Source: Anthoceros angustus
Lineage: Eukaryota; Streptophyta; Anthocerotopsida; Anthocerotales; Anthocerotaceae
Direction of reading: 5' to 3'
Assembly: GCA_010909165.1 (NCBI GenBank)
Contig: VJWM01000118.1
Span: 832,470-896,469 of the forward strand
DNA length: 64,000 nucleotides
Shown: positions 11,365 to 22,066 of the stretch, in pieces
Numbering within the stretch: position 1 is the first letter of the stretch
How the letters are laid out: every line of letters starts with the position of its first letter
Program-made: the position numbers and the translations under genes
The notes under the pieces: generated by a model
What the model was told of the DNA's origin: nothing
Database searches by the model: none
Seen by the model: only the letters and a program-made list of their open reading frames with translations

Positions 11365-12107
11365 GTAAACCCTTCCTAACGGTGCCGACCTTCGTATCAC
11401 AGCACGTCTTGGTGGCAGTGAATTTCACATCAATCGGCAAGAAGGCTAATGGAACTGCTGGTGGCACCACAAACTCCATGGTCCCATTCCGATTGGTATT
11501 ATCAATTAAGGTGATGGACCATTCCAGGTCCAGGACGGACTTTGGTGCATCATACGTCCAGTCTCCATCAACTTGATTCATGCTTGGTGGATCCTTTGCC
11601 GCAAAGATGGCAAGGGGATGCTGCCATGCCCATTCAAACTGTGCACCAGAACACAACAGAACAGAGCGGTGGATCAACATCGAGAGTGTGCTCAGACACT
11701 CACGATTACAACATGGTCCAAGTTGACACACTCGCCTGTAATGCATCCACCTGTGTGTGGAAAACGTGCACGCGGGTTACTGTGAATCTGTTCCACAACA
11801 GACACTTGCTGTCAGAATTACGGTCAAGCAGGTAAGCGAATTACCATTCCCTGCAGCTCCCAGCATACCCGATGTAGGTGCGACCCTTGCTGCGAGGATT
11901 CTCAGAACAAAGCAGATAGCATGCGAAGAATGCACTCTGGTGTTCTTCCTCCTCCAGCGGCACATCGGCCAGCTCCGGCTCCTCCACCGGTTCATTTCTC
12001 CCAGAGTTCCCCGTTAGTGAATCGGAAAAGTGCCCAACAAAGCGAAGAAGAGGAAGAAAGCTGCTGCCCAGATTTGACGGCGCTCGTGCTGGATTGGATT
12101 GCTTCAA
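11365..12107 (-). pseudogene. SLX1-like GIY-YIG structure-specific endonuclease, partial or degenerate
   Basis: SLX1 is the GIY-YIG catalytic subunit of a Holliday-junction and flap nuclease. Exon 1 (11869-12107) carries FFACYLLCSENPRSKGRTYI. It ends GG|GTATGC and splices to exon 2 at 11787, restoring the family core YIGFTV; a one-A deletion then hides the NP that should follow. Exon 3 begins at 11638 with FEWAWQHP, an SLX1 signature, and ends in a weakly similar block (FLPIDVKFTATK, compare the family LxxHFLSTKY). The conserved RPWEMVLCVYGF block between exons 2 and 3 is not recognisable, and no RING-type zinc domain follows. The start ATG at 12105-12107 is followed by an acidic leader. It is adjacent to, and on the same strand as, the kinase-like remnant. 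Confidence 0.5.
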
Positions 12108-12692
12108 GCTGCAGCAGTGGTGTCCCGAAAATATGACCGTTCACCGTTCCGTGTTCGTGGCAAGTATTCCACGGTCCCGATCCAGGGTCACCTGAACTGG
12201 ACCTTGCTGGTAGCCCCCACCATGCCTCAATAGATAAGGATCGTTCCAAGGCATTGGGGTTTTGGATGTGGCTCAGAATCCCTGTTGGGAGTTCAGGATG
12301 CACTCCTCAACGCCCTGATTGAGTGCCTTCCCGACTTGCAAGAGGTGGATGGAGTTCCTGTTTGAAAACTCGAAACGGTTTGCCGAGACGAGGTAGGATA
12401 GCCCCCTCGTTGCTTGGGGTCGGTCCGCAATGACCTTACGACTGCTTCCTACTGAGCCATGGCTTGTGAACCCCAACCCGTTCGATCCCGCTCTTGGAGG
12501 TGAGGGCTCTGACGGAGGTGCAGAGGCTGAATACGAGTATCCGGTTCTTGCAGCTGATTATACTTTTCTGGAAGAGTTATAGAGGACACTGTCTTACAAT
12601 CCAGTGATGGATGCGGCACCTGGTCATCCTCCAACATCAGGCTTCTTGACAGATTCAGTGGGACACCTCTAGTGGTAACTAAGAATCAACCG
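12108..12692. other. Unassigned region with short minus-strand frames
   Basis: Overlapping minus-strand frames (12637-12449 and 12476-12273) have protein-like composition, for example FEFSNRNSIHLLQVGKAL, but I cannot place them in a family. They may be further exons of the SLX1-like locus or of an LRR gene. No RNA gene is seen. Confidence 0.25.
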
Positions 12693-12901
12693 TAGGCATG
12701 TGGAGTGACTTGCCACAATTCCACATAGATCATGTCAAAGGCTAGGCATGTGCATGGACTGCCACAATTCCAGAGAGATCATGTCAAAGGCTTGAATAGC
12801 AAGACATTGTTGTAAGGGTTGGGAACCATGTGCATTGCTGGTTGTTGCAGTTGTAAGGGTTGGGAACCATGTGTATTGCTGGTTGTTGCAATTGTAAGGG
12901 T
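12693..12901. repeat. Two short tandem repeats (50 bp x2, then 41 bp x2.2)
   Basis: TAGGCATGTG starts at 12693 and 12743 (period 50). TTGTAAGGG starts at 12810, 12851 and 12892 (period 41). They lie immediately beside the AT-rich island. Confidence 0.85.
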
Positions 12902-13930
12902 CGACGTGAGTACAATTTAGTGATAAAACATATGATAAAATATAATATATATATATATAAAATCACATCGGATAATATCTATGATTTTAGAATGAAAATA
13001 ATGAAAAATAAAATATAATAATACTTCTATAATTTCAATAACATCATAAATATAAGATTTGTATACATATACCTATTGATATCTTATAATAATATTCAGG
13101 TTAAACAGTGGCAAATACTCGTTGCCTAGCCATAAAAACATTAGGAGAATGAGACACCCTCAACATCTATATTACATCTAGAGAAATTGATGATCATATA
13201 TATAGAGAATATTAATAATACTTACAAGATATTTAAAACGTATAAATTGACATATATATAATTATATACATGTCAAATATTATATTATATACACATAAAT
13301 ATTATAGGACAACATGTGTGACTTCCATATGAAAAATAATCTATATTAAAAAATCATCATACGTATTTTATCTTGATAACGTGGATAAAATAAATTTATG
13401 AAAAAAAATTATGATTACCTTATAACAAACACGTCTCAAGAAGAACGTTCTTTCATGTAAGAACCTTAAAACATCTATAGAGGTATGAACATATGGTAAA
13501 TATATGGATTAAAAAGAATAATTTTATTGACCCTATATCAGAAAATTCAGCATGTTAGTATGAACTATATGCATATACAAGCAATGCAAATTTTGACATC
13601 TTAATCTAGTAGCAAAAATTATACATAAAACAATATGTGATGTATACTTTTACACATATATAGTATTCAATATACTAATATTCAGTTACTCATGGTTATT
13701 TTTGATATACATATGGACTCCATATTAACCATCAGATAATATGATATTAGACTCATATAAAAGTCATCGTGACTTAAGAAGTGTATTTATGCATACAATT
13801 CATATTATCACATACAAATGCCGTATCCTATAAATATGAAATCATTATAAAATAGTCTCACATTAGAATTATAGGAAAAGTACATGATAATTATAAACTA
13901 GAATACTATGGAGATTTTATGTTTTATATA
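12902..13930. other. Sharply bounded AT-rich island, about 1 kb
   Basis: Very AT-rich sequence with (TA)n stretches and stops in all frames, unlike the roughly 45-50% GC flanks. No rRNA, tRNA or organellar gene is recognised. It could be an inserted organelle-derived, satellite or MITE-rich segment. Confidence 0.6.
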
Positions 13931-14640
13931 TATTGTGGATTCGGTATGGTCACGGTTTGAAAAACGTGGCCCTTCAGTTTTGTGGATGAGTTGCAGATGG
14001 AAAGGCTTCTCCATTCTCCACAGCGATGCGAAGTCCCTTGGCTTGTCTGGTAAAGTCTTCGTACATATTGATTGCCTCACCCATGATTGATTGATTCCCT
14101 CATCCATGATTGAGCAGTAGTGTTCATTCTTTATGCTTTTTGATTTCATGCAAGAGAATCCATGGAGGAGTCTTGGGAGAAGGCATGAGACGTGAGAGGT
14201 TATCGCCATTCACTCTTTTGCGGAGCCCTAAGTTGATCATTATTCATGATTAGTAATTATGATTATATGTTCACGAGTATATGATGGAACAGGGCAAGCC
14301 TCTTGGACTGTCCCGATGGCTAATTATGGAACATTGCAGACTTACTGTGGGCACAGTTCGATATGTGAGCTCATGGAAAGAAAGGTTTTTTTAGGGGTAC
14401 TTCTCATTTTTATGTGAAACGGCACAGTGCCTTCGAACTGCCATTGTGAAAGGCCTTTGAGGCACTTTGCACAGACATGTTCACCAAACTGTTGGCCACA
14501 AGCTTGCACTTCAGATTCATGGCTTGTATAAATGAAAGACGATGATCCCATCAAGAATTGCCACATTCAGCACGAGATCTAGCTGGAACGCTATTTCCTC
14601 ATGCCGGGTCCACAGTTCAGGTCTGCTACCTAGCTTTAGT
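13931..14640. other. Region without a recognisable gene
   Basis: Short frames only. Normal base composition returns at about 13,930. Nothing can be assigned. Confidence 0.3.
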
Positions 14641-15205
14641 CCTAGTGATTGCCATGCTGCTCCATCCTCCTACCCCCAGGCCCCACCTGTTGCTGAGCTG
14701 AAACTTGGGTTTGATCAATGTGATCCGGTAGAGGAGAAGATTGCCATGCTGCTCCATCCTCGTACCCCCAGGCCCCACCTGTTGCTGAGCTGAAACTTGG
14801 GTTTGATCAATGTGATCCGGTAGAGGAGAAGATGAAGTTGGCATGTGCTGACCTGTTGTAGGTGAGTTGGAAGAGCTCCAGAAAGAATTTCTTGTGGTTG
14901 AAGGTAGCTAGGCTGGGATCCGGTTGAGCCCTGTTATTGCCAAGCCCAGCCCGCATCACTCGTTTTGACTAAGATTGTTTGAACAGATGTGCGAAGAAGC
15001 AAAGTGGTGGCCACAGGACGCTTGCCTGCTCAAGAGGGGAAAGTTTCTGGCATGGTAAGCTACCTTTCAAAGACCTACCTATGCTTTGTTAGCAACATTC
15101 ACATGCTTATTGTTTCCTGAAATCCTCTCTTCAGGCTGGGCACCTTGAGGATATTGTAGGAGACAAGATGTTCACGGCCTACACGCACTTTGGGCAGAGG
15201 TAATA
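14641..15205 (+). pseudogene. Exon-like pieces of an unidentified plant gene
   Basis: Four plus-strand segments look like exons. They are VAELKLGFDQCDPVEEKMKL (ending near 14860 before GTGAGT); ELEELQKEFLVVE (14866-14905, before GTAGCT); EEAKVVATGRLPAQEGKVSG (14990-15051, before GTAAGC, with a one-base shift in an AAAG run); and AGHLEDIVGDKMFTAYTHFG (15136-15200, after TCTTCAG and before GTAATA). I do not recognise the family. Nothing like a start or stop exon is visible around them, so this is probably a gene fragment. The first segment overlaps a 92 bp tandem duplication. Confidence 0.35.
14648..14831. repeat. 92 bp tandem duplication
   Basis: ATTGCCATGCTGCTCCATCC starts at 14648 and again at 14740. 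The two units are nearly identical (one C/G change early on). The duplicated unit includes the exon-like sequence LKLGFDQCDPVEEK. Confidence 0.9.
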
Positions 15206-15829
15206 GCTGACTCTCGTTTTGGGCCTCATGATAAATCATTCTTATTTTTTCATATACGGTATATATTTTTATACTGGTATATCCAATAAAACCCGTCAAC
15301 ACCAGTCACATATAAAGAAGAAACTTGGACAAAAGAAGTATGAATGACTAGACTTGATCAGCTATGTGCCTTAAGTAATACCTCTATCACATTGACAAAA
15401 CTTGTACTCATCGGCCAAACTTGCTTGAGAGCCATGGCGGGCAATAAGATTGAAAAACAATTGCTATGACCATAAAAGCAGCAGCAAGCAAGAGGAAGTG
15501 CGTGAATATTTCTGGATAAAACCTTCGCGTGCTAAAGAGCGAGCAAGATGCCCAGCTTTTAGCAATCCTTATACGCTTCTCACAACGCACAATGGTAGGG
15601 ATGCACACTGCACAATTCCATTTCACATGGCAGAGCTTCTGGGCGCGGATGGGGTATGCATGTGGGAGGATCGAAGGAGTCGAGGGTTTGATGTGAATGG
15701 GCGCCAAAAATTTCATCAGGGACCGGGAATCCGAGTCGGGCAGGGTTTTGGTAGGGTTTAACGAAGTCGATGCGAGCGCGAGTGCGGGAGCCCGGTGGAG
15801 GAAGGGAAGTGACATGAAGTGAGCGTTGC
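15206..15829. other. Spacer upstream of the mTERF gene
   Basis: No gene recognised. The last ~200 bases must contain the mTERF promoter and 5' UTR. Composition rises in GC towards 15,830. Confidence 0.35.
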
Positions 15830-17806
15830 ATGTCGGCAGGCGGGCTGGGCAGAGTGTGCGGCGCTGTGCTGATGCCCCTTTGGCAGAGATGGCAGTCTCT
15901 GGGCCTGGGACCCGTGCTGGGCTACGGGTGTGTGGGGAAGGCGAGCGGGGCGGCCGAGTGCGGGGCTGTGGCCAGGGAGAGCGTGGCATGGCCGGCGTTT
16001 GTGCGGAGCCTGGCGAGTGCCGTGGAGCGGGAGAGGCAGGAGGCGACGAGCAAGGAGGATGTGGAGGCGGGGCTGCTGAGCACCAGCATCGGCATCGGCA
16101 GCGCTCCGACCAGGTCCAGCTTGGTGGAGCGGGACGCCGTGTCCTGGGCTCTGCGGGTCTACCTCTGTAAGCACAAGAATGTGGCGGCTGCGGACGCCGT
16201 GTGGATCGTGGAAGGCGCGCCGTTGTTCAGCAGGAAGCTGGTGGCGGCTGTGAAGGCGGGGATCCCGCCGGGGAGGTTAGGGCACACGAGCCATCTGAAC
16301 AAGGAGACGTGCCGGGAGCATGCGGAGAACATTTTCATGCGCGACGGCGTGAACGTGCTGGAACCGTTTCTGGAGAGCTTGGGAGTGGATGCGGAGGATT
16401 TCGAGGATCTGGCGGGCTCGGTGACGCTGGACCTGGCCGAGCTGGTGGCCAGCGTGAAGGTGCTGGAGGAGCTCGGGATCCAGAGGAAGCATATCTGGCG
16501 GCTGCTGGAGCGGGATCGGAAGCTGCTGAATTGCACGGCCGCGGATCTGGAGGTGGGAGTGAAGGCGCTGTCGGATCTAGGGTTTGCGCGGCGGGAGATC
16601 GGGGAGATCGCGTACAAGTGTCCCGCGCTGCTGCGGATAGGGTTGGCGGATGTGGCGGTGGAGCTGGATGAGGAGGACGGGGATGGAGGTGAGGAGGTGG
16701 TTGGGAAGGACGGGCTTGCTTTGGTGAGGAAGAATGTGCGGTATCTGAAGGAGGAGTTAGGGTTTTCCGGGAAGCAGATCATCAAGCTTGTGCAGAGCTA
16801 CACCAAGACGTCCAGGATTCTGTTCAGCGACATGGCCGTTGTGATGCAGCCGAATGTGCAGCTGTTGAGGGAGATCGGGTTGACGAATGAGAATATCCGG
16901 AGAGTGTTAGGGTATTCTCCGGCAGTGATGAACTTGACGCGGGACACCATCGCTGCCAAGATCCAGTATTTGGAGAGCTTGGGAGTGGACAGTGTCGGGA
17001 AGGTGATCACTCGGTTTCCTGCTATCCTGCAGTATAACATCAGCAGCAATGTGGAGCCGAAGATTGACTACTTGAAGAGCCTGGGAGTGAAGTCGTCGGG
17101 GTTGGGGAAGGTGCTGACGCAGTGTCCTTCCGTGCTGGGGTACAATCTTGATGGGAAGCTGAAGCAGACGGTATCGTTTCTCGAGAGCTTGGGGCTGAAG
17201 GGGGACAGGTTGGCCAGACTCATCGTGACCAAACCGCCGGTGCTTGCGTACTCGGTGGATGGAAGCTATGCGGAGACGCGGGAGTTTTTGATGAACCTAG
17301 GGTTGGAGCCGGGCACGAAGGCCATGGCCAGGGCCTTCGCTGCCTCCTTCAGCAGCTCTGTTGTGGCGATGCAGGCCCGCTTTGAGTTCTTTGTTGGCAG
17401 GGGCTTTCCGCGGGAGTGGGTGCGGGATATGCTCAGGGCTCAGCCGTCGCTGCTGTGTTTGAGCGAGAACAATCTTCTGTGTAAACTGAAATTTTTTGAA
17501 GGCGTGTTAGACCTGTCTGAGATGCCTCCATCCAGGGTCGCTATCTTCCTTTCCTTCGGCCTTGATACCAGGGTGAAGCCCAGGTTCAGAGTCATGTCAT
17601 GGCTTAAACAACATGGTCATCTGCCCATGAATTACCCCTTTCACCGCATGCTGGACGCGAGTGAACCCAAGTTCGCCAACAAGTATGTTGCGCCTTATCC
17701 TGGGGCTCTGGCAATTTTCCGGGAAGCATGTGGCAGTGGAGATCTCTTTTCACAGCAAGGTTGTGAGACGACTCAAGTGTCTTCCGACTCGGATCCTGTT
17801 CTATGA
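15830..17806 (+). CDS. mTERF-family organellar transcription/RNA-processing factor, intronless
   Basis: This is an uninterrupted 658-codon frame. mTERF proteins bind nucleic acid in mitochondria or plastids and control transcription termination, splicing or ribosome biogenesis. The N-terminal ~60 residues are poor in acidic residues and suit a transit peptide; a longer variable region follows. From about residue 270 to 600 it carries repeated ~35-residue mTERF motifs of the form LG...P.L, such as LLREIGLTNENIRRVLGYSP, LESLGVDSVGKVITRFPAIL, LKSLGVKSSGLGKVLTQCP and LESLGLKGDRLARLIVTKPP, then a C-terminal block FFEGVLDLSE. The first ATG, at 15830, was chosen because it opens the transit-like region. 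The lack of introns fits many plant mTERFs. It converges with TYW1, the stop codons lying about 470 bp apart. Which organelle and target it serves cannot be told from sequence alone. Confidence 0.9.
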   Translation: MSAGGLGRVCGAVLMPLWQRWQSLGLGPVLGYGCVGKASGAAECGAVARESVAWPAFVRSLASAVERERQEATSKEDVEAGLLSTSIGIGSAPTRSSLVERDAVSWALRVYLCKHKNVAAADAVWIVEGAPLFSRKLVAAVKAGIPPGRLGHTSHLNKETCREHAENIFMRDGVNVLEPFLESLGVDAEDFEDLAGSVTLDLAELVASVKVLEELGIQRKHIWRLLERDRKLLNCTAADLEVGVKALSDLGFARREIGEIAYKCPALLRIGLADVAVELDEEDGDGGEEVVGKDGLALVRKNVRYLKEELGFSGKQIIKLVQSYTKTSRILFSDMAVVMQPNVQLLREIGLTNENIRRVLGYSPAVMNLTRDTIAAKIQYLESLGVDSVGKVITRFPAILQYNISSNVEPKIDYLKSLGVKSSGLGKVLTQCPSVLGYNLDGKLKQTVSFLESLGLKGDRLARLIVTKPPVLAYSVDGSYAETREFLMNLGLEPGTKAMARAFAASFSSSVVAMQARFEFFVGRGFPREWVRDMLRAQPSLLCLSENNLLCKLKFFEGVLDLSEMPPSRVAIFLSFGLDTRVKPRFRVMSWLKQHGHLPMNYPFHRMLDASEPKFANKYVAPYPGALAIFREACGSGDLFSQQGCETTQVSSDSDPVL

Positions 17807-18277
17807 CGTTTCCTAGCTCCTTATAGCACTTGTATAGCCGTAACAGAAATCTGCATACAGGCAAGCCATTCTCTCTTCGGTCATCTGCAGCAACCTAAAT
17901 CAGGAAGGGAAGGCCTTCCAAGTCACAGGCTCTTTAGAACAAGAACGTGCATAGCTTTCAAAGTTGCAGATGTTCCAATGTACAATATACAATTCATAAG
18001 GATGGACAGGAATCTACCGCTCACAAGCTGCTGGATTAAATCCACACAGGACAGCGTGTTTATGTATCAAGACAAGTCCACGGCCTCAGACAAGAGTAGC
18101 TAGTGCGACCTCTCCCGGTGTTAGACTACGGAAACAATCCTCCGTATTTCTTGTTCATCTCGCTAATGTACATGATCTCTGCCAAAAATGACCGGAGCCC
18201 GCGATAAGCGAGGAGCTCAGGGGGTTTTCCAACAATCGCTCCTGCTCCAAACTGCGAACCGACCTAATTGCAGTAGA
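17807..18277. other. Convergent 3' spacer between mTERF and TYW1
   Basis: No coding signal. It should hold the 3' UTRs and poly(A) sites of both genes. Confidence 0.5.
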
Positions 18278-21200
18278 TTATGTACAGCCTCCAGTATCGA
18301 CAGCTCCGCCATGCCGCCTCTCCTTCTTAACTCTGGTTTCCTTGGGGTCGAAGCCGCCTTCAGATGCACCATACACAGCCCAGTCTGGTGTGGGAGCCAT
18401 GTAGTCTTCACTACTGAAGGACTCCCCCGATGACACCTAGCACAAACATCGCATGCACTTGTGTCAGAAGAAAGACCCGCACGTTATCACGTGTTAGCGC
18501 GTCTTGCAACAGGTTGATTGTAGTTACCAAGTCATGGAACTTTTCGTAGTCAATCCAGGTGTGCCACTTTCCCCCAACTCTGAACTTGGACTCCTTGGCC
18601 AGCAGCACACAGCAGGAATGAACATGCTCGCAAGCTAGTCCATATTGTCCACCTGATTCAGTAAGCAGAGATTCTGCAAATGCTTTGACGTCTTCATGCC
18701 AAGGGACGTTCTCCATGGTCAAGGAGGAAGTTGCAGTTCTGGATAGGACGACAGAGTGATGCATCAGAATCGGAACATCTTCGAAGGATGCAATAGGTTG
18801 ACAAGACCAGCACTTACGAGCCACAATACGTCACACCCTTGATCTCTATGAAGTCAGGTTCACCGAGCTGAAGGAGGTCGGCATAAGCCTTCACTTCTTC
18901 AGTGTTCCAGCCTTTGACTAGGGTTAGTCGGTAAACGGTTCTCTGCTTTTTGTCCCGAAGAGACCGCAAAGAGTCCTGTGGTTGTGCAACAGCGAGCATT
19001 AGCCAGTCATCTTACACGCTTCATCACCAGTCGACAACAGGACATGACACAAATTCAACAACCTCCTAGACCACGTACCGTGAAACGCTCCCAAAAGTCT
19101 GCAAACAGAGGTCTGTCTATTGCTTTCAACCTTTCCTTAGTTCCTGCATCAACACTTACATACAGCTGGCATAACCACATAATGACATTGTTAGTCATAT
19201 CTTCACTGCAGCTCCACACAGCAAGCCGTCGAGAGATGGCAGACCACCAGTTTACCTGAGTTATTGGATCTAGCAACAAGATACGATCAGGGAACTGAGC
19301 ATTGGTGACCAAGAAAGTCGAAATTCTTCGCCTGTGAAGTTCTCCAACTAGCTTGTTAATCTCAGGGTACATAATTGGCTCTCCAACTAGTGACAGTGCA
19401 CAATGCACAGGTGCCATCCCCTCTGCTATGCGCTCCGGTTTCACACCTGTGACAGAGGCAAACTGCTAAGCATGCCTGCCATACATCCATACATCCTATT
19501 TCTACATCAACCATACCACCCAGAACCCTTCATACCTGGAACTCCCTTCATCTGCTTTATCATCCGTACATGCTGATCGATTGCTGAGTTTACTATTTCT
19601 AGAGGATCATCCATCTTCCAACGCCAAGACCGTCCGACAGGGTTTGTATGGTGTCTCCAGCAGAAAACACATTTGTTTGCACACGCTAAACTTGGAGTTG
19701 TTTCCATACACCTGATAGAAATGCCATTAGTTAGGAAATAGAAGCACCTCTTCAGCTCAACAACCAGAAAATCCATGAGCAGTGGTTCACCAGCTTGCTG
19801 AAAGAAAAAACATGCCACTGACCGGTGGCTTTCAATTCCATAAAAAGAATGCTTGTAGCAGCCACCACGGCCACGAAGCTGTGATTTTGTCCAACGACAG
19901 ACCTTGACTCCACTGTGTGAGCCAATGACTTTGTATCCCTGCAGTCAGAAATGAAAGGTAGTTGAGAAGCAGATTACAGTAACTGGTCACCACTTTGATG
20001 ACTTGAAGAAAGGATAAGCTCTACCTGCTTCTCCAGGCTTGCGCGTATCACGGGAGTAACCATTTCCTTTGCAACATCGTTGTTTGCTTTACTCACAGAA
20101 GAGACCGTGGTCTTCAGGCTAACTTCATAGACTGAGTTCTTGCCAACATTTTTCCTCACAATACCCCGTTGCTTGGTTGGACCCTCAACTGACTTTGAGA
20201 ACTTGCCGGCTAGATCCTCCACGTCAACCAAGCTGGAGCCTACACTCTGCTTGTCATCCACCTCTTCGTCGTCGCTGGTCACATAACTCTCCTCCTCCTC
20301 GGCAGACTGGAGAGAATCTGCAGTGGCAGTGCTGTAATTGGAGTCCTTGAGATCCTCAGCTCCATTGTGTTGGAGCTCCTGCAGGAGATCATGAGCCCAT
20401 GATGCAAACACTTCCTCCACATTGCCTTCATCTTGATCTCCCTCTCCAAGTTTCACAACCCGGATGGCACCAAGCTTAGACATGTTTTCATCAACAATTT
20501 TGCCCACTGCATTGAACGTCGAGCCATAAGCACTGCTCCCGACCCCGAACACAGCATACCTGCCAAGAAACACAGGACTGAAAGTCAGCAACTGAACACT
20601 CAAGAACCTTTTATGACACCAAAACCTTACGACAAAGTTCTAGGTCTCGGTCCAGGTGTAGGAAGAGTAAAACCTGCACTCACACAGCAGGCCTGAGCCA
20701 ACTCTGAAGTCCTTTGCACTCTCCTCAAGCCAATTGGCCAGAAATGCTGCATTCTTCGGGGCCCTACCATCCTCCCAGGTAGACGTGACAAAGATCACCA
20801 AAGTCTCCTTCGGCAGGTCCTCGGGTTCATACACCGCCGCATTCACCAGCTCCACTGGAAAATCCTGATCCAACAGCTGCTGATACAGCTTCTCAGCTAG
20901 CCGCTGAGCTGTGCCCGTCTCCGACCCGAACAAAACTTTCGTCCTGGAATGCTCATCCTTCACACTCAGGTAACCATCCAACAATTCAGTCGGCACCGCA
21001 GCATAAGACAACCCAGCCTCCGTCCTGCAACATCCTGCACCGCAGCTCTCCGCCTGCTCCTCTGCTTCACCACCGCTTCCACCAACCCTACTAGACGAGC
21101 TCTCAGACCTTTGATCCCGCTTACGAGGCGGCACGACGTACTCACCCTCATCTTCCGACCGGCTCAAAATGTCCACTACCTTAACCTGCTGCCCAATGGG

Positions 21201-21585
21201 GCTATCCCACTCGTACTCGTCGTCGTCTGCATAATTCCCCTGGTAGCTGCCGGAAACGCGCGTTACCCCATTCCCATTCGCTGGCCCTGCGGACGCCCTA
21301 CAGCAGCAAGAACCCCCGACATCCGGAGCTGCCTTCTTGCAACACTCTCCCGTGGCTGCTGGCTCTTCCGCATGATCCTCAGTCAACTCTCCCCGCTCCT
21401 TCTGCTCCTTCTCCTCCTTCTCCTCTTCCGACTGCTTTTTCTGCGGGTCTTCCTGCACCTCGATCGGCCTGCTTAATAGCCAGCGGAGCAACCTTCCGGT
21501 ACCGCACCACAGCCCAGATTGAAACAGAAACCGCCACGATCGAGGCGCATTTCAGCACGGTCAGGGTGGCGGACCGCATCGTCAT
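18278..21585 (-). CDS. TYW1: TYW1, tRNA 4-demethylwyosine synthase (flavodoxin + radical SAM)
   Basis: TYW1 makes the tricyclic core of wybutosine at position 37 of tRNA-Phe, using pyruvate, SAM and iron-sulfur clusters. Nine exons are visible on the minus strand, with GT/AG borders: 20684-21585, 20025-20559, 19823-19938, 19536-19711, 19256-19446, 19079-19165, 18818-18975, 18528-18738, 18278-18413. The N-terminus (MTMRSATLTVLKCASIV...) is a hydrophobic anchor. The flavodoxin part has FGSETGTAQRLAEKLYQQL and FVTSTWEDG, then an acidic linker. The radical SAM core has CANKCVFCWRH (CX3CX2C) followed by LSLVGEPIMYPEINKLV. The C-terminal block includes TLVKGWNTEE, SLTMENVPWHEDVKAFAESL and PTPDWAVYGASEGGFDP. 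One frameshift near 21480 in exon 1 splits the anchor from the flavodoxin part, and phases disagree by one base at two junctions (20684/20559 and 18528/18413). These are most simply sequencing indels. Confidence 0.9.
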
Positions 21586-22066
21586 GCTCTCAGCAGCAAT
21601 GGCGGGCCTTCCATGCAGCTAGTCTGTGAAGCACCGCCTGCACAGTGTGAACACTACTGAGCCAGAAAAGAGCCAGTGGATCAAACCAGATCCTCAAGAA
21701 CGCGCAAGCATTCAGCGTTCCGGCTGATGAGAACTGGAAATCCTTACCAGAAACAGAATGAGGAAAATCGCTTCATTGAGAGAGATTCAGACACTCAAGT
21801 CTCAGCGTATATGTAGAGTCTCGCGGCTGGGAATCAGCACCGATCCCTTTGCGCGGGGAAGATCATACACACAGCTTACATCGGAACTTAGGGTAACCTC
21901 AGTGGAGTGTGCGGAGCCGGTGGACATGGATTCATGACCGTCCACGATCGGTTTCCACATCCATGTACACATTAATGTGATTAGACTTAGGATGGGTGAA
22001 CTTAACTACAGCCGAACTCGAGGGTTGGTTGAGCTCGGTTCTCGGGCCCTTGGGCCGCAACCAGGC
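21586..22066. other. Spacer between TYW1 and the dioxygenase gene
   Basis: Contains the TYW1 promoter side and the 3' end of the dioxygenase gene. No additional gene is seen. Confidence 0.4.

Noticed and set aside
12902-13930. Organellar tRNA or rRNA genes in the AT-rich island
   Set aside because: No cloverleaf-like or rRNA-conserved sequence was recognised by eye.
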